Assembly (NCBI RefSeq): GCF_032854445.1
Contig: NC_088301.1
Location: forward strand, 2,914,001 to 2,978,000
Length of the DNA stretch: 64,000 nucleotides
Source of the DNA: Liolophura sinensis
Taxonomy: Eukaryota; Mollusca; Polyplacophora; Chitonida; Chitonidae
Reading direction: 5' to 3'
This document shows, piece after piece, positions 10,870 to 22,600 of this stretch. The first letter of the stretch is position 1, and each line of letters opens with the position of its first letter. The notes below the pieces were generated by a model, which saw only the letters and a program-made list of their open reading frames with translations, made no database searches and was not told where the DNA came from. A program made the translations under genes and the position numbers.

Positions 10870-12765
10870 TATTTAATTGTACGTCAAGCGTGGAAAGAGT
10901 CGAGAAAACCAAATGCCCAGTTCGCTAGCCATATACTGCAGGGTTTATTGTTCCAAAACAAGAAATAAGTTTCATATTTCTGAGTGGAATAATGATTCTG
11001 GATTGATCACAAACCTCCACGACGCAGAGCTGCACCGGAATTATCGGTAACTTTGCCAGATTTTCTTACATCATTAATTACATCAAGTGGTCGTTTTCCT
11101 GAAAATAGAGATATCTTCATCACACTATAGTTGCTAAATGCAAAAGAAAAAATAAGAAAAAAAAAAGGAAAAAAGGAAAAGAAAAAAAATGACAATCTAT
11201 TGAGAGTGTGCATATAAACCGTGTGGGCATATGTGAAGCGTTAGAGAGCCTCGTTTTTACGTCTATGTTTCGTAGATTGCTCTTTATATCAGGAAGACCT
11301 AAAGTTTACAAGATTATCGACTATCGAAATACAGTAATCGTTCGAGTGAGTAAATGTGTTCTTTGATTTCGGTTCAACGGTTCAACATGGTCCATTATGT
11401 AGCAAAATACGGTGTTGCACAAATTAGACAAAAAAGCTTCATGGCTGAATAATTGCATAAAAGAAGATCGTGGCGGAACAACTGCATGGCTATTTGCAGA
11501 ATTCAAGGGGGCGATTGTGTTTAGAAGCCTCTGTGGCAAAGAAGATCTATTGTAGGGGATGCTAAACAAATATAACCACGGGGCTAAAAAAAGGGGAACT
11601 GAATACAAGTGTCTCTCATGAATGGCAATTATACCTACATCAGCATTTTGTGATGTATGAAATGAAACTTGAAATCGTTGAGACAACTCTATGTGTACGT
11701 AGGCATGATAATTTGCAAGCCTAAAATCTTGTCGTTTATGCTTGACAGTAATTTCATACTTTTGACGATTGTTTTTTTTTCTTCCAAATTTAATTGGAAA
11801 TGAACTTTCTTGTCATTAATTTGGACGTTCATGACGGCATTTAGTTTTATACATACAGGAAATTGGGCTGCAAGTTTCGAGATTGTGTTTATTTACTGTC
11901 ATCGTGGCTTTATATATAGTACTAAAGGTGACAATTCATTTTTCAGCACCGTCCACAAAATAGTGTAGCGATATTCACGGCACGAATATGCATCGCATTC
12001 ACCTGTCTGTTCCGATCTTGCAAAGAGCTTCTTTCAGAATGCCATAGGAGAGACGTTGAAGCTCTTTGAGAAAACGCTTGTGACTTATCATAGGCTGGAA
12101 TGCGATAGCACGTCTTTAAAGTATCACGATTCACCTTCATATCTGACCAGAGATAGTGCAAGGATAAAACAGGACTATAAAAGCCGTCTGGGCATTGATT
12201 ATATCTTTGCATTTCCAGATCTGAAGTTGCTTTCGCTGCTCTCTGAAACTTCATATTTTGAACTGTGGACTGACCCTTTTCCCTGGTGAGTACATCTTTT
12301 TTGACAGCACTCAAATCCCCTATTGATATCACATGTTTCATGTGGAATGATATGGTTACAATGCAATTGAACTAACTTATGAAAATGAGATTGAAACAAC
12401 AATAAGCTCCCCAGGAAAACATTGACGGAGGAAAAGCGTGTCACATTTCCTGCAGGTCTGAGTTCCCAAGTTTAGCTTTCAGTGGCAGACATTTGCTTGC
12501 GCTCAGGCCCAAAACAACAAGTTTGTCCAGTGGAACACGACTCTTCGTCAGACTGACTAAGTGGTTCCGTTTGACACAGTTTCCTTCGGTTTGGTTATAT
12601 AAGTAACTTAATTTGTGTTTACCGCTGCCCTCAAGAATATTTAACTTATACGATGACACGGTCAGTTTGACGTATGGTAAATATTAATGCCCGGAGTAAA
12701 CCATCGACTATATACAGTGTAACTGAAAACATTTCCCCTGATGTGACGGGCAGAGTTTAGCACCT
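10870..12765. other. Intergenic, no supported gene
   Basis: Minus-strand ORFs of 121 codons (11321-11686) and 132 codons (11943-12341) lack recognisable domains and good splice context. An A-rich tract lies at about 11141-11190. Nothing else is seen. Confidence 0.4.
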
Positions 12766-12769
12766 ACTG

Positions 12770-13175
12770 ATTCACGCAGATCTGCTGATTCAGCCAGACC
12801 AACTCGCTCAACCACACCTCTTGATTTAGCCATACGTACGAGTTCAGCCAGATTTACTGATTCACTCAGATGTGCTGATACAGTCAGATCTAGTTGTTCA
12901 GCCAGAGCTACTTAATCAGTCATACTTACTAATCCACTAAGACCGGTTGGTTCCGCCAGACCTGTTGATTCAGCCAGACCTACTAATTCACTCCGACCTA
13001 TTGTTTCCCTCACTTACATTTATTCACCAACACATACTGACGCAGCCAGAGGTATATGTACTGTTTTTCCCAGACCTACTTATTTAGCCTGATCTACCGA
13101 TGTAGCCTGTGCTACAGATAAAACCTACTGATTCAATGAAACCTACTGATTCAATGAAACCTACTGATTCAAAAT
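12770..13175. repeat. Degenerate short-period repeat (TTCAGCCAGACCTACTGA-like)
   Basis: Many imperfect units of roughly 24-30 bp contain TGATTCAGCCAGACCTACT. It ends with three exact AAACCTACTGATTCAATG-type copies near 13124-13170. Confidence 0.7.
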
Positions 13176-13615
13176 CCTAGATTCCACTGTCCTCCGTGCC
13201 TTGGTGGCAATAAGCGCCAGTTATCCCTCGTGTGGCCGTCAAGATCGCCTTACATGAAGTTCGTAGGCAATGCCTTTTACCATTTTGAAATAAATATCCA
13301 CCCAATTTCAGATGTGGGTTAGTTAGTCAATACCTTGCCAGAGGCCGGTGGTTTATTTCAGGCACAACTTTCCTCACCGATGAAAATGATTGCCGCAATG
13401 TGAAGGGAAATTATACAGTGTTAAACATAAGAGTAAGTAAATATACTTTTTCAGCAAAATCTGTCAGTTTATTGTTTCTGTGTGGCAGTCCAAAAACACA
13501 CAGCACTACTGATGCCTAGGCAAGATGGTGGACATCCTTGGTTATTTGTGACGTGCAAAGATTTGTGGTGTTTACTGTATTACAATTTACATGTATTTTG
13601 TTTTGTTTGTTGTAG

Positions 13616-16600
13616 ACATCACAGGATGGAGATCGGTTTCAAGCTGTTTGTTGGACTGGGTTTTGTTTTGATTATTTGTGGTAAGTGTAATTGAGTACCT
13701 TGCAGATATAAAATAACAAAGGTATGGTGAGCGTTTTTTGAGTCTTGTTTATTTCTTGAAATAGCTTAACTTGTTCACCTTATCACTGCACAAAATTGGC
13801 TAAAAATGTGACTTATAGGAATTGTATTTTACACCACAACAGCTGACAATATTTTATTAATATAGGCCTGTAAATAACGCCTCGAAACAGATGTCATAAT
13901 CGATGAATGCACTTTTAACAGTTACACTAAATTGTGAGTGGAAAATTCCATTCTTGTGAAAGGCCTATCCTCAGAAAAGGCATGGGTAGTTTTAAGTGAA
14001 AGATTCTACGTCGAGGCGTAATACTATTTGACCTAACTGTTTTCTGTGAGGTCTTATGAATTCTGTAAGATCTTATCCAACAAATCAATTGAAGTTTTCT
14101 CCATGAATCATAACTGATGACTTACTGGTTGATACATCTTTTTGCCATGCTCAGTAGATAGCCTACATAAACCCTGGACAGGCGGTTCTGTCGCTAGTAC
14201 ACTTGTCATTTTGGTTCAGTCCCAGTATCAATGAAAATTATCCCTTATTTCCATTCCTCCCTGGCATGTTTGTCTACAGCTCCCCTATTTCCATCCCCCC
14301 CCCCCCCCCCCGCGCTGACATGTTGGTCTATAACTCCCCTATTTCCATTCCTCCCCTGGCATGTTGTGTTTACAACTCCCCTATTTCCATTCCTCCCCGG
14401 CATGTTGTTCTACAAATTCCCTATGCCCTTCCGCCGGATATATTGGTCTACACCTCCCCTGTTTCTATTCCTCCCTGACATGTTGGGTTTACAGCTCCCC
14501 TATTTCCATTCCACCCGTAATGTTGGTCTACAACTCCCCTATTCCCTTCCCGCCAAGTATATTGGCCTACAGCTCCCCTATTTTTATTCCTCCCTGGCAT
14601 GTTGATCTACAGCTCCCCTATTTCCATTCCTCCCTGGCATGTTTGTCTACAACTCCCCTATTTCCTTTCCTCCCTGGCATGTTTGTCTACAACTCCCCTA
14701 TTTCCATTCCTCCCTGGCATGTTTGTCTACAGCTCCCCTATTTCCATTCCTCCCTGGCATGTTTGTCTACAGCTCCCCTATTTCCATTCCCGCCGGGTAT
14801 ATTGGTCTACAGCTCCCCTATTTCCACCCCCCCCCCCCGCTGGCATGTTGGTCTATAACTCCCCTATTTCCACCCCCCCCGCTGGCATGTTTGTCTATAA
14901 CTCCCCTATTTCCATTCCCGACGGTATATTGGTCTACAACTCCCCTTTTTCCATTCCTGCCGGGTATATTGGTCCTACAGCTCCCCTATTTTCATCCCTC
15001 CATGGCATGTTTGTCTACAGCTCCCCTATTTCCATTCCCGCCGGGTATATTGGTCTACAGCTCCCCTATTTCCACCCCCCCCCCCCCCGCTGGCATGTTT
15101 GTCTATAACTCCCCTATTTCCATTCCCGCCGGGTATATTGGTCTACAACTCCCCTTTTTCCATTCCTGCCGGGTATATGGTCTACAGCTCCCCTATTTTC
15201 ATCCCTCCATGGCATGTTTGTCTACAGCTCCCCTATTTCCATTCCCGCCGGGTATATTGGTCTACAGCTCCCCTATTTCCACCCCCCCCCCCCCCCCGCT
15301 GGCATGTTGGTCTATAACTCCCCTATTTCCACCCCCCCCCCCCCGCTGGCATGTTTGTCTATAACTCCCTATTTCCATTCCCGCCGGGTATATTGGTCTA
15401 CAACTCCCCTTTTTCCATTCCTGCCGGGTATATTGGTCTACAGCTCCCCTATTTTCATCCCTCCATGGCATGTTTGTCTACAGCTCCCCTATTTCCATTC
15501 CCGCCGGGTATATTGGTCTACAGCTCCCCTATTTCCACCCCCCCCCCCCCCCGCTGGCATGTTTGTCTATAACTCCCCTATTTCCATTCCCGCCGGGTAT
15601 ATTGGTCTACAACTCCCCTTTTTCCATTCCTGCCGGGTATATTGGTCTACAGCTCCCCTATTTTCATCCCTCCATGGCATGTTTGTCTACAGCTCCCCTA
15701 TTTCCATTCCCGCCGGGTATATTGGTCTACAGCTCCCCTATTTCCACCCCCCCCGCTGGCATGTTGGTCTATAACTCCCCTATTTCCACCCCCCCCCCCC
15801 CCCCGCTGGCATGTTTGTCTATAACTCCCCTATTTCCATTCCCGCCGGATATTGGTCTACAACTCCCCTTTTTCCATTCCTGCCGGGTATATTGGTCTAC
15901 AGCTCCCCTATTTTCATCCCTCCATGGCATGTTTGTCTACAGCTCCCCTATTTCCATCCCCCCCCCCCGCTATCTTGGTCTACAACTCCCCTATTTCCAT
16001 TCCTGCCCGGTATATTGGTCTACAGCGCCCCTATTTCCATTCCTCCTTGGCATGTTTGTCTACAGCTCCCCTATTTCCCCAAACCCCCCCCACTCCCTAA
16101 AACTGGTCTACAACTCCCCTATTTCCATTCCTGTCGGGTATATTGGTCTACAGCTCCCCTATTTCCATTCCCCCCTGGCATGTTTGTCTACAGCTCCCCT
16201 ATTTCCATTCCCCTCTCCCTGGCATGTTGGTCTACAGCGCTCCTAAGATACTTTAAGTTCTTTCGGGATCAGTTGCCAATCGTCAGCATGACACTCACTG
16301 AGTCTGCCCTTAATGGCCAGCAGTTTACATTTAGGCACTTCAGTTTCAATCAGTATTAAGAGCTGGAACACGGCCAATATACTTATACTGCATGGCCAAT
16401 ATACTAATACTACATTCACCGCTGTTCCAGCAGGAAATACTGACCAAAGAACCGGAATTTTGTAACGCTGAAAAGAATAATATACGAGGCGAATGTATCT
16501 CTAAAACGCTTCCTCTTTCTGGACACATACTTGTTTTTTCAAATCACAAGCACGACACAATATATGTCCCAAAGCTCTTAAAAATCACTTAAGGAAACAG

Positions 16601-19600
16601 GCCCTTGGTATTATTTAAGGTTATCAGACTGCATCTGAGTGAAGTTTCACTCCGTATTCCATAACGTTTCACTTGTACACCGCAGAGTTGGTTTTCATGA
16701 CTGAAAGAGGTCGAAATGCTTTGAATAAACCACTGCCAATTGTTAAGTTATTGATTAACTTTCCCAAATGTTACTCCCACAGTTTAATCAGCAGAGCAAA
16801 CGGAGATCCAGTGTAAATGATTAGCCCACTCGGGCGATGTGGACAGCATATTGTTACCAGTCACTCGAGAACAAAGAAGTGAGGGACGTCATAAGATGAG
16901 CTCCCTAATAGGACCGAAATTTATTTAATGGGTTGTTACGTAAAGCAATTTTTAGGAATATTTCACCCATTGCGGTCAGCCTTATGGCTAGAAGAGCTGG
17001 TGTCTCCGGGGTAAACCAACGACCTTTGAAAATTTTTAACGAATTTTCTGACGCGGAACATTACTGTGATAATAGAAGGCTTATACGGCTAAAAAGATCT
17101 ATCCAAACAGAATACCAACATCGGGCAGGTTATATTCCTTAAATTATCGGGTTTGTTTAATATAAAGATGAGAAGTGAATTCAATTATGAAATTAACCAA
17201 ATCTGGAATTTTTAGGAAAAATTGAAGAAATAAAAATTTGCTCAAACACAGTCAGTCTCTAACACTTTGTTTGGTCAACAGGATGCTAACTAGTGTGGCG
17301 ATATCATAAATGAGACCTCCCAGGCTCCGACAAACACTCACGCCCATACGTTCTGCACACCGCATAATGTACATGCGCATAGAGTCTTGTAGAGACAGAA
17401 ATAACTGCTGTGACTTTTATTTGCTTCGGGTTGGAATACACATGACTGGCAGATCTATATGTATATATGTTATTTATTTACTTATTTGACTGGTGTTTTA
17501 CGCCGTGCTCAGAATTATTTCACTTACATTGTATACGACGGCGACCTGCATTATTCTGAGATGAAACTGGGCCACAAGTCCCACGACCATCCGCGGGCTG
17601 CTGACAGACATTCCTCCGTACGTATTTATGTATTTTATGATCTTCTTGAGAACCGACCATGGTTATTCATTTTTTTTTGAGCTTTCACACGTGAATACCT
17701 TCCCGAAACTATATATTCAATGGAGGAGAGTTTCTCCGAGGTCAGCTAGACTTTTTCGTCCTACTACCTGACCATGCTCGGATAACAAAAGCGGTTCATT
17801 ATTAATCGAATAAAAAACACCGACTGGTTGTAAAACGCTGGAGTGCTATTTTGCAAACAGGTTTGTGGTATGACAAGCCCCTCTGGCGATTGTGAAATGT
17901 TTGGCGCACGATACATGCGCGTGTACATGAATACATCTCTTACTTGCGTCAGACTGTCACGCTATAACTACTAACTCGATCTATCGAGCACAACGAACGT
18001 TCGATGAATACATCAAGGCAGGATCTATTTAGTGGTCCGACAGACTGTATCGCATCCCTTGCAAGTACCCAACGCAGCAATGACACGGGAATCCACTCTG
18101 TGAAAAATCGACTTTCCGAAGTGAATTCCGAGGTGGAACTCGAGCAGCTAACACCTCACCGGAACAGTGAATGACTGGCTTTACCCTTTCAAGGGTTTTA
18201 TTTGATCTTTTTTTCTGCGATATGTTCAATATCCTGTGTTATTTGGTGGAAAATCGCGACGGGGGTGAAATCGCTCTTTGGTAGGTTTAACTTGTTCTGG
18301 GTGGTTTCCTTCACCTACATGTTAACGTTTGGCCTCACAGCGCCGAACCTACATCTGCCGGCTTTGATAAAGAAATAAAATACATATAAAATATCAAGGG
18401 GCCGAGGTACATTTGACCCGGAAGCATTACCTATGGCCAGCATGGACGTCGGAATTAATTTTTGTGCGGCGCTCGGCATTAAGTTTGTAATACTGGCCTC
18501 ATAAGTGAAAAATGTTGAATTCTTGGGCTCGTTGTTCAGAATTGTGTCAAGCTTAAGACAGAAATAAATACTTGTCCATCCTTAATCAAGTCAGCTTTAT
18601 ATCAGGCTATACTGTGAATACTCGCCCCAGGTTTAAAGTCCTATTTGCAAACACGTAGCCTAATATACAGACAGGGGCCTCCGTGGCTCAGTTGGTTAGC
18701 GAGCTAGCGCAGCGTAATGACCTAGGAGTCTCTCACCAATGCGGTCGCTGTAAGTTCAAGTCCAGCTCATGCTGGCTTCCTCTCCTCTCCTCTCACGCGG
18801 GAAGGTCCTCCAGCAACCTATGGATTGTCGTGGGTTCCCCACGGGCTCTGCCCGGTTTCCACCCACCATAATGCTGGCCGCCGTCGTATAAGTCTGAATG
18901 CTGAGTTACAGTCCGTCTGAATGCTGAGTTACATTTAGTATGAATGCTGAGTTATATTTAGTCGGAATGCTGAGTTACATTTCGTCTGAATACTGAGTTA
19001 CATTCAGTCTGAATGCTGAGTTACATTTCGTCTGAATGCTGAGTTACATTGCCCGATTTTGCAAATTACATAATTACACATATCAACTTGAAATAAGGAC
19101 ATGATCTGAGAATTCTGACCAATAATACAGTGCGTTGACCTGTTTGAACAAATTCATGGAAATGTTTTAACATCCGATTCAAATCAGAAAGCATCGAACT
19201 TTCACTGTAGGGTATTTTTTGATATGGTTGGTTCAAAAAGTAGGTGGTGTATGCAGGGGGTGGGGGCAAATTTACGTTGGGCCATTCACTACTAATTGCC
19301 CGGGACGCACTGCCATTCCCCCACCGCCATAGTTTTCTACGCGACTGTCATTCAACTCCATCACTAGTGAACATATGTCTAAAGGGGAATATTGCTTTAT
19401 TATTTACCAAGAAGTTGAAAAATATTTTAAGTCAGTTTTTTCTTACATTTTTAAAGGTACTTACAGAGGAGATGCTAACGTCACAGTGTCTGGTAACACG
19501 TCAGCGGAAACTGTTGAGGCTTCGTCCCCTGTGCCTCTGACAATGGACGACTTTGTGATAATGTCAACCACAGATTTTGTCACAATTCGTCGAACAACCA

Positions 19601-22600
19601 CTCTCAAATATAAGGGACGGTTTAACTCCTACTTGTGGTTTGTGGACGTCAACAACACCCGATATCTATACGTTCCGTACACTCGCCAACAGGTATCGAA
19701 ACAGCTGAATGACCAGCTGACAAACCATTCAGATGGCGAAAGTATTTGTGTAGATAAAATTTGTTTCAACAGAGAAGATGCGGAGAATGCCCTGGAAACA
19801 ATGAATGCCAGAGCGGAATATCGGCTGCTGCCTAATCTTATCCCTCAGTTCGCCATAGCAGTTGTCGTGTTCAGTGTTGTCATCGCTGTTGGTATAACTG
19901 GTAAGCGAGTTACAACTACATGCAGACGTACCGTAAATGAAGGCCTTAACAAATCAGTTACAACCTCCGTCGGGCACACAATCAGGATCTTGCGCAGATC
20001 TATAGTGAGCTTCTCAGTCAGATCTGCACTCAGATTCGCATCCAGGTCCCAGTCAGGTCTTTCGTCAGGTTTTCAGTTAAATCTCTAGTCACTTTCTCAG
20101 TTCGATCTTGAGTGAGAATGTCAATCGGATCTGTAGTCAGGTTGTCAGTTAGATCTCCTAACTCAACCAGATCTTCAGTCAGGGTGCCAGTCAGATCCTT
20201 AGTCAGGTTTCCAGTTAGACCTCGTTACTGAGTTAGATATTCAGTTTCTCAGTCAGGGCCTCGCTAAGATTTCCGGTCGTCATTCCTGTGGGATCTCCGG
20301 TCAGGTGCAGTTAGATATTCACTCAGACAATGAATCGAGGTCTGAATCGGATTTCCAGTTAGGTCCTGAGTCAGATCTTCCATCATTCAAATATTCGCCC
20401 GGAGGCAGTCAGATTTTCCGTCAGGTTCATCGTTAGAACTCTAGTCCTCTATGGGGGGCAAACTAACATTTAATCCAAAATTACCGATATATATAGATAA
20501 ATTATCGATGTCATTAACATTTATCGATATTAATAAATATCTACCGATATCGAAAAATATTATACGAAAAATATTATATCTGTAAACAGTGTTTATTGTT
20601 GGTCTCAATGGAGATGACTCTTCCTTCTATGATGTTCAGGAAGACAGGCAGAGAAAACATATTTGTCTTTACAATGGCCGGCCTAGTATGATCAGCGATC
20701 GAAGAAGTAAGGTAGCAGAATCAGGGTCATCTGTCCTAGGTCGATGATTTGAAGCAGCAGACTGCGCAGTGCTTATGACAGACACACTTGTAAAAAATTT
20801 CATTTGTTTCACTTGGTTCTAACTAAAACATTACGTCAGGAAGGAGGAGTGATTAGCAGAAGACGAAGAAAGCGGAATTATCGAAAGGGATTAATAGTGG
20901 TATTTATCGATATTGCTAATTCATTTATTGAATATTGATAATTCATTTATTGATATCAGTAAATCATTTATCGATATCGATAGTTCTCGATGAAATGTTA
21001 GTTTGGCCCCTCATATTCCTCTGCTCACTCAGATATGCAGTCAGCTTCAAAATCAGATATCCATTTATATTCTCAGTATAATATAAAAATATTCAGAAAG
21101 GTTTTCAGAGTTGCATCTTCAGGTTTTCTCTCCGATTATCAGTCAGTTTCTCAGTTAAATCTTCATTCAGGATCTCAGTTACATCTTCAGTTAGATTCTC
21201 ATCAAGAAATTCATCCAGGTTCTGAGTCAGATATTAACTCATGTTCTCCGTTAGATTTTCAGTTAGGTCTTCTGTCAGGTTCTCACTCTAATATTCTGTC
21301 AGGTTCTCAGTTACAGGTTTACTCAGGTTTTCAGTCATATTTCCAATGGGGTTCTCACTTAGACTTTTTACTTACCCATATATTCTGACAGGTTCTCACT
21401 TTGATCTTCAGTCAACCTTTCAGTCATATAATCAGTCAAGTTCACAGTCACGCAGCAAAAACGTGGTTACAATCTACATTTCTCTCTACTGACTCTCACT
21501 ATAACGTATTGTTGCCATACGCAATAAAGATATACAGGCGTGAAACCTATTTGTAATCATGTCCTTCAAGTGAATTTTCCTTAAGTATACACCTACATTA
21601 TGAGCTTCCGTTCTTGGGAGAAATTACAGTTTAATTAAAATGATTATGATCATTGACGGAATATCTGTGTTATAAAGACTACGTTTAATGGAAAGGCGTC
21701 CTTATAACGGTTTTCTTTCTTCAGCCAACTTGCTCATAATCTCTGGCATTTTAACATCAAGTCATCTACGGAATTCCACTGGTGTACTGATATGCAGTCT
21801 CGCTATATCTGACGTACTGGTACTGTTATTTGCCCCCACAGCCCAGGTAAGCATGCATGTTTCAAGATAATGAATGAAAATAATTTTGTCAAGGTTGTCA
21901 CAAATCTATTTAGCTCAACCACGGTCTTTGTACTAGACTATATTAAATCTGTCATACAGACAAACGTTGTCTTTGTATTACACTGTGTTAAATCTATCAC
22001 GCAGACCATCACCGTCTTTGCACTACATTGCGTTAAATCTGTCAGAAAGTCAAACACTGTCTTTGTTTTACGTTGTGTTAAAACTATAAGAAAGTCAAAC
22101 ACTGTCTTTCTTTTACATTGTGTTAAAACTATGAGAAAGTCTAACACCGTCTTTGTTTTACACCGCATTGTGTGACAGAATGTTAAGCAATGACCTGGTC
22201 TTACACTTATGCACGTATAACCACTGTTAATGTCCCAAGATATAGTAAACCCAGGCACTGAATTTCCTTTGCATTACAGGTGATGGTCAAATTCTTTTCG
22301 AACTACAACATTTGGAATCTTGAATTCTGCAGAACTCTTTACTACATCAAAAACTTCTCCATTGTCATTTCTAGTTATAACATGGCCGCCATGTCAGTTG
22401 AAAGGTGAGTGTACTGGCATAAGCTTTTCTTTGTCACACCGAGTGCATAGCAGTGTGGTTTTAAAACTAGTTGCACAGAGGATTTGCTTCATGTGGACAA
22501 GGTTTTCTCCTTGGTTTTGAAAGTATTATAAATAGGGATGGCCACTAGGCAAAGATCAGTTCTGAAAAGGAAAGCGACTGTGTCTCATAGCAAGAGGGGA

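Noticed and set aside
10663..10968. Lys/Asn-rich and Phe-rich ORFs
   Set aside because: Low-complexity A-rich tract.
11321..11686. 121-codon minus-strand ORF
   Set aside because: No recognisable domain, signal peptide or splice context. It could be an orphan exon, but nothing supports it.
11943..12341. 132-codon minus-strand ORF overlapping a 77-codon + strand ORF
   Set aside because: No motif, and both strands are equally open, so this is probably chance.
14203..16359. Overlapping Pro-rich + strand ORFs up to 258 codons
   Set aside because: They follow a 40-bp tandem repeat in all three frames and lie in the GPCR intron; there is no start, splice or domain evidence.
19375..19456. In-frame ATG at 19375 as the GPCR start
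   Set aside because: The upstream residues (MSKGEYC...) do not look like a signal peptide, and an acceptor at 19456 fits the phase of the signal exon; kept only as an alternative.
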